From positions 124,001-188,000 of the forward strand of contig CAZTOU010000001.1 of the NCBI GenBank assembly GCA_964615365.1: a DNA stretch of 64,000 bases. Direction: 5' to 3'. Source of the DNA: CAVXZE01 sp964615365. Lineage in GTDB: Bacteria > Myxococcota_A > UBA9160 > UBA6930. A model generated the notes under the pieces. It was not told where the DNA came from and did no database searches. It saw nothing but the letters and a program-made list of their open reading frames with translations. The position numbers and the translations under genes were made by a program. Positions 8,228 through 16,353 of this stretch are shown piece by piece. The first letter of the stretch is position 1. Every line of letters begins with the position of its first letter.

Positions 8228-9352
8228 GTGAAGGGCGAGCGTCCGACCACGGCGACGATCGATCTCCGGGCCATCACGGCGAACTACGCCGAGGCGAAGC
8301 GGCTCGGCGACGGTCGGAAGGTGATCGCCGTGGTCAAGGCGGATGGCTACGGACACGGGATGGTTCCCGTGGCGCGCCGGCTGGTCCAGGCGGGCTGCGC
8401 CCACCTGGCGGTGGTGACGGTCGCCGAGGCGGCCGAGCTTCGATTCGCAGCCATCGATTGCGAAATCCTCGTTCTGGGTGGCGTCCACGACGCTGCCGAG
8501 GCGGCAGACGTGCTCGAGCTGGGCGTGACGCCGGTCATCCAGCACGCCGGACACATCGGTCTTCTCTCCCACAACGCGCGCGAGCGGGGCACGCCCCTCT
8601 CGGTGCAGGTCGAGGTCGACACCGGGATGCGGCGCATGGGCCTGGCCGCCGAGGATGCGCCGGCGCTGCTGGAGCGGATTGCCAAGGAGTCCTCCCTGGA
8701 CCTGACGGGCGTCTACACCCACCTGGCCTGCGCCGACGAGGAGGATCTCGGACCCACCCTGGATCAGCTCCGGCTCTTCTCCGAGGTCCTCTCGGCGATG
8801 CAGGCACGGGGGATCGATCCGGGCCAGGTTCACGTCGCCAACTCGGCGGGTCTGCTTGCGACGCTCGACCTGGCGGCTGCTCTTCCCCCACAGGTGAACG
8901 CAGTGCGACCGGGCCTGATGCTGTACGGGGTCTATCCGGCAGCGCACCTGCGCGACCGCGCCACCTTGACGCCCGTCATGACGCTGCACAGCCGGGTCGC
9001 CAACGTTCGCCACCTCCGGCGCGGTGACGCGGTGGGCTACGGAGGGACCTTCCGGGCCGCGCGCCGCGGGCGCATCGCCACCTTGCCGATCGGCTACGCC
9101 GACGGCATCCCCTGGTCGCTGGCGAACCGGGGGTCGGCCCTGCTGCGCGGCAGCCGCGTTCCCATCGCCGGTCGCATCTCCATGGACCTCGTCACCATCT
9201 TCGTGGGTGACGAGCCGGTCGAGATCGGCGACGCGGTGGTCCTCTTCGGGGAGGGGCTGCCGGTGGAGGAAGTGGCGGAGAAGGCGGGCACGATTCCCTA
9301 CGAGCTGCTGGTCGGGATCGGCAACCGCGTGCCCCGAGTGGTCCGGGAATGA
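8228..9352 (+). CDS. alr: Alanine racemase
   Basis: PLP-dependent fold-type III racemase of 374 residues that makes D-alanine for peptidoglycan. The PLP lysine is Lys37 in AVVKADGYGHG. EVDTGMRRMGL and the PLP-phosphate segment VRPGLMLYG (226-234) follow, and the second catalytic base is Tyr271 in VGYGGTF, in the C-terminal beta domain. The GTG at 8228 is preferred because it is preceded by a GGAGGAGAGG ribosome-binding site and begins at the conserved TIDL region; the frame remains open to an ATG at 8177. Its stop overlaps the start of the next gene (ATGA, 9349-9352), coupling it to the ABC ATPase. Confidence 0.94.
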   Translation: MKGERPTTATIDLRAITANYAEAKRLGDGRKVIAVVKADGYGHGMVPVARRLVQAGCAHLAVVTVAEAAELRFAAIDCEILVLGGVHDAAEAADVLELGVTPVIQHAGHIGLLSHNARERGTPLSVQVEVDTGMRRMGLAAEDAPALLERIAKESSLDLTGVYTHLACADEEDLGPTLDQLRLFSEVLSAMQARGIDPGQVHVANSAGLLATLDLAAALPPQVNAVRPGLMLYGVYPAAHLRDRATLTPVMTLHSRVANVRHLRRGDAVGYGGTFRAARRGRIATLPIGYADGIPWSLANRGSALLRGSRVPIAGRISMDLVTIFVGDEPVEIGDAVVLFGEGLPVEEVAEKAGTIPYELLVGIGNRVPRVVRE

Positions 9353-10173
9353 TCAGCTCCTCGCCGGCAGCGGACGCTTCGGTGGCGGCGAGCTTGGCGC
9401 GGGAGGCGAGTTTCGGAGCGGTTCCGGACCTCGTGGTGCTGAACGACGTCTGGAAGTCCTACGACGGCGTTCCGGTTCTCGAAGGGCTGTCCCTCGAGGT
9501 CCCCTGCGGCACGGTCTCCGTGGTTCTCGGCGGCAGCGGATGCGGCAAGTCCACCATGCTCAGACTGCTTCTCGGGCTCGAGGAGTACGACCGCGGCTCG
9601 GTGCAGCTCCTGGGGAACGAGGTGAAGGACGTGAGACGCGGCGAGCACGCGGCGCTGATGATGCAGCTGGGGATGCTCTTCCAGTTCGGTGCGCTCCTCG
9701 ACGCGTTGACCGTCTACGAGAACGTCTCCTTCGCGCTACGCCACGTTCGGCACCTGTCCGAGGAGCGGATTCAGCACATCGTCCGCCAGAATCTGCTGAT
9801 GGTGGGGCTCAAGGACGTGGAGTCCCTGTATCCCTCCCAGCTCTCGGGCGGGATGCGAAAGCGGGTGGCTCTGGCCCGTGCGATCGCCCATCAGCCGAGG
9901 CTCCTCCTGGCGGACGAGCCCACCACCGGTCTCGATCCCATCATGGCGGACACCATCAACGAGCTGATCCTTCAGATGCGGGATCGACTCGGCGTGACGG
10001 TGCTCTGCATCACCCACGACATCGGGGCGGCATTCCGGATTGCCGACCGGATTTCGCTTCTCTACCAGGGACGCGTGATCGAGAGCGGAGCGCCGGAAGA
10101 GCTCCGCGAGAGCGCGAATCCGGTGGTTCAGCAGTTCATCGCGGGGCGGGCCCACGGTCCCATCACGCCCTGA
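9349..10173 (+). CDS. ABC transporter ATPase, MlaF-like, without partner genes
   Basis: A 274-residue ATPase with Walker A GGSGCGKST (61-69), signature LSGGMRKRVALARA (165-178), Walker B LLLADEP (185-191) and the H-loop histidine in CITHD. The GMRKR form of the signature and LLFQFGALLDALTVYENV match MlaF/Ttg2A, the ATPase of the phospholipid-transporting MlaFEDB complex between inner and outer membrane. The first 28 residues are an Ala/Ser-rich extension. Normally mlaE (permease) and mlaD (MCE protein) follow at once; here purD follows after a 135-bp gap, so any partner must be encoded elsewhere. It overlaps alr by 4 bp. Confidence 0.85.
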   Translation: MISSSPAADASVAASLAREASFGAVPDLVVLNDVWKSYDGVPVLEGLSLEVPCGTVSVVLGGSGCGKSTMLRLLLGLEEYDRGSVQLLGNEVKDVRRGEHAALMMQLGMLFQFGALLDALTVYENVSFALRHVRHLSEERIQHIVRQNLLMVGLKDVESLYPSQLSGGMRKRVALARAIAHQPRLLLADEPTTGLDPIMADTINELILQMRDRLGVTVLCITHDIGAAFRIADRISLLYQGRVIESGAPEELRESANPVVQQFIAGRAHGPITP

Positions 10174-10308
10174 ACGTGGAATTGGTTGACGAATCCGGGA
10201 GCCCCCTGGTAAACCTCGGCACGTACCACCGGGGGGCGCTCCGTGGCAGGCCCTTGCCCGAACCGCGCGCTCCCTTTGAGTTCAACGAGACATGGAGGCC
10301 CCCAATCC

Positions 10309-11589
10309 ATGCGTGTGCTTGTCGCAGGTTCGGGGGGGCGCGAGCACGCGCTGGTCTGGAAGATCGCGCAGAGCCCCCTGGTCGAGCGGGTGTATGCCGC
10401 TCCCGGCAACGCCGGGATGGAGGCGCAGTCCACCCTGGTTCCGGAGCTCAAGGCCGGCGATGCCGAGGGTCTGATTCGCCTGGCCGGCGAAGAGGGCGTC
10501 GATCTGGTGGTGATCGGTCCCGAGGACCCTCTCGCCGACGGGGTGGCCGACCGGCTGCGGGAGGCGGGCCTGGCCGTCTTCGGCCCCTCCCGGGAGGTGG
10601 CGCGCCTCGAGGGCAGCAAGGCCTTCGCCCGGGAGTTCATGGCCCGGCACGGGATTCCCCACCCCGAGTTTCGCTGCTTCGACGATCTGGAGGCAGCGCG
10701 CTCGCACGTCCGCGAGCGGGGCGGCGCCTGTGTGGTGAAGGCCGATGGCCTGGCTGCGGGGAAGGGAGTCAGCGTCTGCGCGAGCGCGGCGGAAGCCGAG
10801 CGGGCGCTCGGGGAGATGATGGGCGAGCGGCGCTTCGGGCCGGCCGGGGAGCGGGTGGTGATCGAGGATCTCCTCGAGGGAGAGGAGGCCTCCTACTACG
10901 CGATCAGCGACGGCGAGCGGGTGGTGACGCTGGTGCCCGCCCAGGATCACAAGCGCGCACTGGACGGCGACCGCGGAGAGAACACCGGGGGGATGGGCGC
11001 CTATGCCCCAGCGCCCATCGTCACTGAGGCCACGGAGAAGCGGGTGCTGGAGGAGATCGTCCACCCGACCCTGCGAGGGCTGCGCGAAGAGGGCCACCCC
11101 TACGTCGGTGTGCTCTACGTGGGACTGATGATCGACGGCGCGGGTGCGCCGAGCGTGGTCGAGTTCAACGTGCGCTTCGGGGATCCGGAGACGCAGCCCC
11201 TGATGCTGCAGATGAGCGAAGATCTGGTGCCGATCCTCGATGCCGCCGCGAGAGGCCGTCTCGCTGCCGACGTCGCGGTCGCCGGCTCCGACGCGGCGGT
11301 CTGTGTGGTACTCGCCTCTGGCGGCTATCCGCGGAAGTATCCGACGGGCAAGCCGATCCGCGGGATCGAGGAGGCCGAGGCCGATCCCGACGTGGTGGTC
11401 TTTCACGCCGGCACCAAGCGCGGGGAATCGGGGGACTTCGTCACCGCCGGTGGCCGCGTGTTGGGGGTGACGGCGCGCGGTCCCGACGTCGCGACCGCAC
11501 GGGAGCGGGCCTACGCCGCCGCCGATCGGATTCACTTCGAGGGCAAGCAGCTGCGCCGCGACATCGCGATCCGCGCGCTGGGCCGGTGA
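10309..11589 (+). CDS. purD: Phosphoribosylamine-glycine ligase
   Basis: GARS, 426 residues, ATP-grasp enzyme of purine synthesis that joins glycine to phosphoribosylamine. MRVLVAGSGGREHAL is the typical N-terminus, VVKADGLAAGKGV the ATP-grasp loop, and EFNVRFGDPETQ the family signature with metal ligands. The ATG at 10309 has GGAGG 10 nt upstream; further upstream in-frame codons (to 10243) do not belong to the fold. No other pur gene is adjacent. The stop overlaps a possible GTG start of the next gene. Confidence 0.96.
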   Translation: MRVLVAGSGGREHALVWKIAQSPLVERVYAAPGNAGMEAQSTLVPELKAGDAEGLIRLAGEEGVDLVVIGPEDPLADGVADRLREAGLAVFGPSREVARLEGSKAFAREFMARHGIPHPEFRCFDDLEAARSHVRERGGACVVKADGLAAGKGVSVCASAAEAERALGEMMGERRFGPAGERVVIEDLLEGEEASYYAISDGERVVTLVPAQDHKRALDGDRGENTGGMGAYAPAPIVTEATEKRVLEEIVHPTLRGLREEGHPYVGVLYVGLMIDGAGAPSVVEFNVRFGDPETQPLMLQMSEDLVPILDAAARGRLAADVAVAGSDAAVCVVLASGGYPRKYPTGKPIRGIEEAEADPDVVVFHAGTKRGESGDFVTAGGRVLGVTARGPDVATARERAYAAADRIHFEGKQLRRDIAIRALGR

Positions 11590-11615
11590 GCTGCGGTGAT
11601 CGCACCGGATCGGCA

Positions 11616-12263
11616 ATGGAGGGAGTGAGCGAGGTTTGCCTGGAGCGCGCGATCACGGTGCTCGGTAGCGGCGCACTCCTCGGCTATCCGACCGAGACGC
11701 TCTACGGGCTCGGGGCCGACGGCCGCAGCGCGAGCGCCATCGAGCGCCTCCGCGGCTGGAAGGGCCGGGGACCCGAGCGGCCTCTCCCGATCCTGGTCGA
11801 GGGGAGCGAGGTGCTCCCGGGTCTCGGCGTCGAGCTCTCCCCGCTCCCCCGCCGGCTGGCCGAGGCCTTCTGGCCCGGTCCGCTCACCCTGGTCTTGCCC
11901 TGTCCCGGGCTCTTCGCGCCCGGCGTGGCGCGCGAGGACGGAGCCGTCGGCTTCCGCTGCTCCACCCACCCGGTGGCCGCCGCCCTGGCGCGCCGGGCGG
12001 CGCGAGACGGGGTCGGACCCATCACGGCGACCAGCCTCAATCGCTCGGGCGGAGCACCCGCGGGCACCCGCGCCGAGGCCACCCGCCACTGCGACGGACG
12101 CCCCGGGTCGCCGATTCTGATCGACACTCCCGGTGCCGAGGCGGGTGGAGGTGCACCGAGCAGTGTCCTCGACCTGACCGGCCCGGAGCCGCGGATGCTG
12201 CGCGAGGGAGCGATCTCGCCCGCGCGAATCCGCGCTTTCCTCGAGGAGAACCACAGCGCATGA
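11616..12263 (+). CDS. tsaC: L-threonylcarbamoyladenylate synthase (TsaC/Sua5/YrdC family)
   Basis: A 215-residue YrdC-domain protein that makes threonylcarbamoyl-AMP from threonine, bicarbonate and ATP for the t6A37 tRNA modification. GYPTETLYGLG, ERPLPILV, FWPGPLTLVL and ITATSLNRSG are the conserved segments in order, with the KxR-like basic residues around WKGRGPERP. The ATG at 11616 is placed like those of homologues; a GTG at 11586 overlapping the purD stop is the alternative. It lacks the extra C-terminal Sua5 domain. The gene ends 4 bp inside the DUF1015 gene. Confidence 0.9.
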   Translation: MEGVSEVCLERAITVLGSGALLGYPTETLYGLGADGRSASAIERLRGWKGRGPERPLPILVEGSEVLPGLGVELSPLPRRLAEAFWPGPLTLVLPCPGLFAPGVAREDGAVGFRCSTHPVAAALARRAARDGVGPITATSLNRSGGAPAGTRAEATRHCDGRPGSPILIDTPGAEAGGGAPSSVLDLTGPEPRMLREGAISPARIRAFLEENHSA

Positions 12264-13531
12264 CCGATGTCGCTCCCTTCCGCGCCCTCCGCTACCAGAG
12301 CCGACGAGTGGAGCTGGAACGCGTCCTCGCTCCCGTCTACGACGTGGTGGCCCCGGAGGATCGCGCGGTCTACTACGACCGGGATCCCCACAACGCCTTG
12401 CGGCTGGTGCTCACCCGGTCCAAGGCGCAGGAAGCGACGACGGACTACGCCGATGTCGCTCGTACCCTGGCGAAGTGGCGTGCGGAGGGGATTCTGGTGC
12501 TCGACGACGAGCCCTCTTTCTACGTGCTGCGCCAGCGGTTCCGGGCGCCGGCGGGCGGCGAGCTGGAGCGCTTGGGCTTCTTCGCCGCTCTGCGGCTGGA
12601 GGACTACGAGAGCGGCATCGTGCGACCCCACGAGAGAACCCTGGCGGGGCCCAAGGCCGACCGCCTGAAGATTCTGCGCGCCTCGGAGACCAACCTGTCG
12701 AGCGTCTTCATGCTCTATGAGGATCGCGACGGGGGCCTCGCCGAGATGCTCGACGAGACGGCTCGCTCGCCCCAGGCCGTCTCGGTCCGCAACGACGAGG
12801 GGATCGAGCACATTCTGGCTCCGATTCGCGACCCCGGCGCCATCGCGCGGGTTCGGGGCTTCATGGCCGATCGCCCCGTGGTGATCGCCGATGGACACCA
12901 TCGCTACGAGACCGCCCTCACCTACCGAGAGGAGCGGCGCGCGAACGGTGCCACCCGGGATCCGCATGCGCCCCACGAGCGGATCCTCGCCTACTTCGCC
13001 AACGCCTTCGCTCCCGGGAGCCTGCTGCTCCCGATTCACCGGGTGATCTCGAAGCTTCCCCCCGCCACCGGTGCGGGCTGGAGCGCGCGGCTTCGCGGGT
13101 GGGAGCAGCGTACCGTCCCGGTGAGCGGCATCGAGGCGATTCCCGCGGCGCTCGACGAGCACCTGGCTCCACTGGCGGGCTCCTATGCATTCGCCGCCGA
13201 CGACGGCTCCGGCGACCTGCAGGTGTTCTCCAGAGCGGCGGGAGAGGAGCTTTCGGTGCGGGTCATCCACCGGGAGGTGCTGGGGGGCGTCTTCGACCTG
13301 GATGAGGACGCGATTCGCGATGGCGCCGTCGATTTCCCCAAGTCGGCCCTGCAGGCGGCGCGCGACGTTCGCCACGGCAGGGGTGCCGTGGCCCTCTACC
13401 TGAACCCCTTGGCGCCCGATGACGTCTTCCGGGTCACCGGGGCCGGAGAGACGCTTCCCCAGAAGTCCACCTTCTTCTACCCCAAGCTACCGACGGGTCT
13501 GCTCTTCCGTTCGCTCGAGGCGGAGGGGTGA
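12260..13531 (+). CDS. DUF1015 family protein
   Basis: A 423-residue member of the DUF1015 family, recognised from PFRALRYQ near the start, RPHERTLAGPKADRL in the first third and VIADGHHRYETAL in the middle. The family is widespread and often described as a putative HTH- or nucleotide-related protein, but its biochemical role is not known to me; the conserved ADGHHRY motif suggests an active site. It overlaps tsaC upstream and the dciA-like gene downstream, each by 4 bp, so it is part of a coupled run from purD to the zinc protein at 13843. Confidence 0.85.
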   Translation: MTDVAPFRALRYQSRRVELERVLAPVYDVVAPEDRAVYYDRDPHNALRLVLTRSKAQEATTDYADVARTLAKWRAEGILVLDDEPSFYVLRQRFRAPAGGELERLGFFAALRLEDYESGIVRPHERTLAGPKADRLKILRASETNLSSVFMLYEDRDGGLAEMLDETARSPQAVSVRNDEGIEHILAPIRDPGAIARVRGFMADRPVVIADGHHRYETALTYREERRANGATRDPHAPHERILAYFANAFAPGSLLLPIHRVISKLPPATGAGWSARLRGWEQRTVPVSGIEAIPAALDEHLAPLAGSYAFAADDGSGDLQVFSRAAGEELSVRVIHREVLGGVFDLDEDAIRDGAVDFPKSALQAARDVRHGRGAVALYLNPLAPDDVFRVTGAGETLPQKSTFFYPKLPTGLLFRSLEAEG

Positions 13532-13833
13532 GCCGGCGACGCAAGCGCGAGCCGGTGCGGGTGGGAGGGGCGATCCGCCGAGTGCTCGACGAGCTGGGCC
13601 ACCACGGGACCTCCACCGCGGTGCGCATCGCCGCCTGCTGGGAGGAGGCGGTGGGAGGCGAGATCGCCGGTCACTGCCACCCCTCTGCCCTGCGGGGAGA
13701 GACGCTGGAGGTCAGCGTCGATTCCAGTGTCTGGAGTCAGCACCTCCAGATGCGGCGCGAAGAGATTCTCGATGCTCTGCGAACTGAGCTGGGTGCGGAC
13801 GCGCCTGCGGATCTCCGTTTCCGGGTAGGCTAA
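13528..13833 (+). CDS. DciA-like / DUF721 protein
   Basis: A 101-residue basic protein of the DUF721 family, which includes DciA, the loader of the replicative helicase DnaB in bacteria that lack DnaC/DnaI. RVGGAIRRVLDELG, ACWEEAVG and ALRGETLEVSVDSSVWSQHL match the single-domain family pattern. It starts with GTG, overlapping the DUF1015 stop by 4 bp. DUF721 also contains proteins of unknown role, so DciA function is likely but not proven. Confidence 0.75.
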   Translation: MSRRRKREPVRVGGAIRRVLDELGHHGTSTAVRIAACWEEAVGGEIAGHCHPSALRGETLEVSVDSSVWSQHLQMRREEILDALRTELGADAPADLRFRVG

Positions 13834-13842
13834 ACTTCACCA

Positions 13843-14034
13843 ATGCCGGAGATCAGCGAGAACGGGCAGCGGATCCTCCGCTGCGACTTCTGTGGAGAGG
13901 TCGTGTCCTCCGTCCGGCGGGTGGCCATCGACGCGGACTACGAGCGCCTCCAGACTCCCCACAAGGAGCTCTACGCCTGCGAGGCCTGCTCCGTCAAGAA
14001 GGAGCGGGTCCGGCTCGGCCTCGATCGCGGTTGA
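13843..14034 (+). CDS. Small zinc-ribbon-like protein, 63 residues
   Basis: Two CxxC pairs are visible: CDFC (residues 15-18) and CEAC (46-49), spaced like a treble-clef or zinc-ribbon finger. Between them is RRVAIDADYERLQTPHKELY. It begins 9 bp after the DUF721 gene, so it probably belongs to that operon. The C-terminus is basic and may bind nucleic acid. I do not recognise a named family. The stop codon lies just before the promoter of the rpsP operon. Confidence 0.7.
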   Translation: MPEISENGQRILRCDFCGEVVSSVRRVAIDADYERLQTPHKELYACEACSVKKERVRLGLDRG

Positions 14035-14059
14035 CCCCCCTGCGGGGTTTTCCTAGATT
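14031..14059 (+). promoter_or_regulatory. Sigma-70-like promoter of the rpsP-rplS operon
   Basis: TTGACC (14031-14036), a 17-bp spacer and TAGATT (14054-14059). The -35 box overlaps the end of the upstream zinc-protein gene. The leader to the rpsP start would be about 70 bases. Within the spacer CCCC-TGC-GGGG followed by TTTT (14037-14051) also resembles a short intrinsic terminator for the upstream operon. Confidence 0.55.
14037..14051 (+). terminator. Possible short intrinsic terminator within the rpsP promoter
   Basis: CCCC (14037-14040), loop TGC, GGGG (14044-14047), then TTTT. The stem is only 4 bp of pure GC, so termination would be weak, but it falls right after the stop codon of the 13843 gene. 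Confidence 0.3.
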
Positions 14060-14135
14060 CAGCGGCCCTCTTCATGGCGCGTAGGCGTCCGAGGGCGCCG
14101 CGAATCCTTGAGTTCATCCGGAGGTGGCCCGGGCC

Positions 14136-14399
14136 ATGGTGAAGATCAGACTCCTTCGCGCCGGCGCGAAGAAGCGGCCGTTCTACCGCGTGATCGCGAT
14201 CGACCAGCGCCGCAAGCGCGACGGACGCGCTCTGGAGTTTCTCGGCACCTACAACCCGATCGCGAAGCCAGCGGCGATCGATCTCAAGATCGATCGGATC
14301 GACGCCTGGAGGGCCAAGGGCGCACAGGTGACCGATGCCGTCCGGGCTCTGATCCGCCGATCCCAGACGCAGGCCCCCGCGGCCGGCGAGGGCGGCTGA
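14136..14399 (+). CDS. rpsP: 30S ribosomal protein bS16
   Basis: bS16, 87 residues, a small-subunit assembly protein. MVKIRLLRAGAKKRPFYRV and LEFLGTYNP are diagnostic. The ATG at 14136 is chosen because GGAGG ends 11 nt upstream; a GTG at 14124 would overlap that ribosome-binding site. The C-terminal end is Ala/Gly-rich. It is the first gene of the classic rpsP-khpA-rimM-trmD-rplS operon. Confidence 0.95.
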   Translation: MVKIRLLRAGAKKRPFYRVIAIDQRRKRDGRALEFLGTYNPIAKPAAIDLKIDRIDAWRAKGAQVTDAVRALIRRSQTQAPAAGEGG

Positions 14400-14401
14400 T
14401 C

Positions 14402-14638
14402 GTGGCCGGTCCCTCCAATACGGTGGATCTGGTCGAGTTCATCGCCAAGGCGATCGTCACCGAGCCGGAAGCAGTGGTGGTGAGCGAGGTGGATGCGGGC
14501 CGAACCATCGAGCTCGAGACCGCGCCCGGGGACCGCGGGCGCGTGATCGGGCGTCAGGGTCGCGTCGCCAAGGCGATTCGAGCCGTGATTGCGGCATCGC
14601 GTACTGGCGGGAACACGCGCCTGGAGATCATTGACTGA
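14402..14638 (+). CDS. khpA: KH-domain RNA-binding protein KhpA
   Basis: A 78-residue single KH-domain protein. The KH signature loop GRVIGRQGRVAKAIR (47-61) with the GxxG motif binds single-stranded RNA; partners in other bacteria include KhpB/Jag. The GTG at 14402 follows the rpsP stop by 2 bp. Its position between rpsP and rimM is the conserved one. Confidence 0.9.
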   Translation: MAGPSNTVDLVEFIAKAIVTEPEAVVVSEVDAGRTIELETAPGDRGRVIGRQGRVAKAIRAVIAASRTGGNTRLEIID

Positions 14639-14643
14639 GAATC

Positions 14644-15180
14644 TTGCTGGGCCGCGTACTCGGTGCCCATGGTATGCGTGGTCAGGTGCGGGTCCGATAC
14701 TTCGGTGACGGTCCCGAGAACATCCTCGGCGCACCCAGGCTGGCCTTGGCCGACCCCGAGCGCGAATTCGAGGATGGAGCCGAGGAGGAGTTCGAGGTCG
14801 AGGGAGGCGCAGCGGGTCGGCCCGGGGAGGTGAGACTCATGCTGCGGGGGATCACGGACCGCGGCGCAGCGGAGCAGCTGAAGGGGCGGCTCATCAAGGG
14901 CGATCCGGAGCATCTGGCGCCTCTCCCGGATGGGGAGTTCTACTGGTACGAGCTGATCGGTTGTCGGGTGCAGGCTACCGGAGGGCAAAGCATCGGCACC
15001 GTGAAGGAGATCTGGGAGACTGGGGCCCACGACGTCCTGGTCGTCGAGCGGGAAGACGGACGGCGATGTCTGGTCCCGACCGCCCGTGCGCTGATGAAGG
15101 AGGTGGACGTCGAGGCCGGGCGGATCGTGGTCGAGGATCTCCCGGGGCTGCTCGGCCCAGCTCGAGAAGACACGGAGTGA
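14644..15180 (+). CDS. rimM: Ribosome maturation factor RimM
   Basis: A 178-residue 16S rRNA processing factor that binds uS19 during 30S assembly. LGRVLGAHGMRGQVRV is the N-terminal RimM domain; FYWYELIGCRV and the PRC-barrel segment with DVLVV and CLVPTARALMKEVD follow. The start is a TTG at 14644, 6 bp after the khpA stop; no in-frame ATG or GTG precedes the conserved motif. The middle segment is unusually acidic (DGAEEEFEVEGGA). Confidence 0.93.
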   Translation: MLGRVLGAHGMRGQVRVRYFGDGPENILGAPRLALADPEREFEDGAEEEFEVEGGAAGRPGEVRLMLRGITDRGAAEQLKGRLIKGDPEHLAPLPDGEFYWYELIGCRVQATGGQSIGTVKEIWETGAHDVLVVEREDGRRCLVPTARALMKEVDVEAGRIVVEDLPGLLGPAREDTE

Positions 15181-15181
15181 G

Positions 15182-15892
15182 GTGATGCTCCGGATCGATG
15201 TCATCACGATCTTTCCGGAGCTGTTCGAGAATTTCCTCGCGGCGTCGATACTCGGCATCGCGCGGCGCGAGGGCGAGATCGCGGTGACGATCCACGACCT
15301 CCGGGAGTGGACGAAGGATCGGCACCGCACGGTGGACGACATCCCCTACGGGGGCGGGCCCGGGATGGTGATGAAGCCCGAGCCCCTGGTGGAGGCGATC
15401 GAGACCGTCGCTGGTAGACGAGGCGCTTCGCGCCGGGGCCGGGTGATCCTGCTCTCGCCCCAGGGCGCGCGGCTGGATCAGGAGAAGGTGGCTGAGCTCG
15501 CCCGCGAAGAGCACTTGGTGCTGGTCTGCGGGCGTTACGAAGGTGTGGATCAGCGGGTCATCGACCTGGCTGTGGACGAGGAGATTTCGATCGGCGATTT
15601 CGTGCTGTCCGGCGGGGAGGTCCCGGCCATGGTGGTGATCGAGGCGGCGACCCGCCTCCTTCCCGGAGTGCTGGGGAATCCGCGCTCGGTGGAGACGGAG
15701 TCGTTCGAGGATGGAAGACTCGAGGGACCCCAGTACACTCGACCGGCCGAGTATCGAGGGCAGGTGGTGCCCGAGGTGCTGCGCTCCGGTGACCACGGCG
15801 AAATTGAACGCTGGCGTCGGGAACGGGCACTTGAACGAACCAAGCGGCGTCGTCCCGATCTGTTGACGGCGCGGGGAGAGGGAGAACGATGA
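15182..15892 (+). CDS. trmD: tRNA (guanine37-N1)-methyltransferase
   Basis: A 236-residue SPOUT methyltransferase that makes m1G37 in tRNA. IDVITIFPELF, the AdoMet knot segments LLSPQGARLDQ and VCGRYEGVDQR, and SIGDFVLSGGE are all present, together with DIPYGGGPGMVMKPEP. The start is GTG 15182 or the adjacent ATG 15185. The stop overlaps the rplS start (ATGA). Confidence 0.96.
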   Translation: MMLRIDVITIFPELFENFLAASILGIARREGEIAVTIHDLREWTKDRHRTVDDIPYGGGPGMVMKPEPLVEAIETVAGRRGASRRGRVILLSPQGARLDQEKVAELAREEHLVLVCGRYEGVDQRVIDLAVDEEISIGDFVLSGGEVPAMVVIEAATRLLPGVLGNPRSVETESFEDGRLEGPQYTRPAEYRGQVVPEVLRSGDHGEIERWRRERALERTKRRRPDLLTARGEGER

Positions 15893-16353
15893 ATCCGGTG
15901 GACATCGTCGAGAGGGAGAGGCACCGGCGAGACCTGCCGCCCTTCCGATCCGGCGACACGGTTCGCGTGCACGTCAGGGTCACTGAAGGGGAGAAGGAGA
16001 GAACCCAGGTCTTCGAGGGCGTCGTGATCCGACGCCGGCGCGGCGGCGCCTCGGCGACCTTCACCGTGCGCAAGGTCTCCTACGGGATCGGGGTGGAGCG
16101 GATCTTCCCGGTCGAGTCCCCGGCGGTTCAGAAGGTCGAGATCAAGAGCCGCGGTCACGTACGGCGCTCGCGGCTCTACTATCTCCGCGATCTGCAGGGC
16201 AAGAAGGCGCGCCTGCGCACCAAGCTGCGCGATCTCTCGGGGCTCATCTCCGAGGAAGAGGCGGAAGGTCCTCTGGAGACCGCGCAGCCCGAGGTGGCGG
16301 AGCCGGCCGCTGCGGAGGTCACCGAGGAGGCCGAGGCGAAGGAAGAAGCCTAG
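15889..16353 (+). CDS. rplS: 50S ribosomal protein bL19 with an acidic C-terminal extension
   Basis: bL19 at the 30S-50S interface. The core (about residues 1-118) has FRSGDTVRVHVRVTEGEKER, QVFEGVVI, VRKVSYGIGVERIFP and RSRLYYLRD. At 154 residues it is about 35-40 longer than usual; the extra tail is almost entirely Ala and Glu. GGAGAGGGAGAACG precedes the ATG. It ends the operon; its stop overlaps the convergent cupin gene end by 4 bp. The usual downstream rnhB is absent here. Confidence 0.94.
   Translation: MNPVDIVERERHRRDLPPFRSGDTVRVHVRVTEGEKERTQVFEGVVIRRRRGGASATFTVRKVSYGIGVERIFPVESPAVQKVEIKSRGHVRRSRLYYLRDLQGKKARLRTKLRDLSGLISEEEAEGPLETAQPEVAEPAAAEVTEEAEAKEEA

Noticed and set aside
10186..10214. 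Promoter-like TTGACG ... GTAAAC before purD
   Set aside because: The -35 is good but the -10 matches only two of six positions, so it was not listed as a feature.
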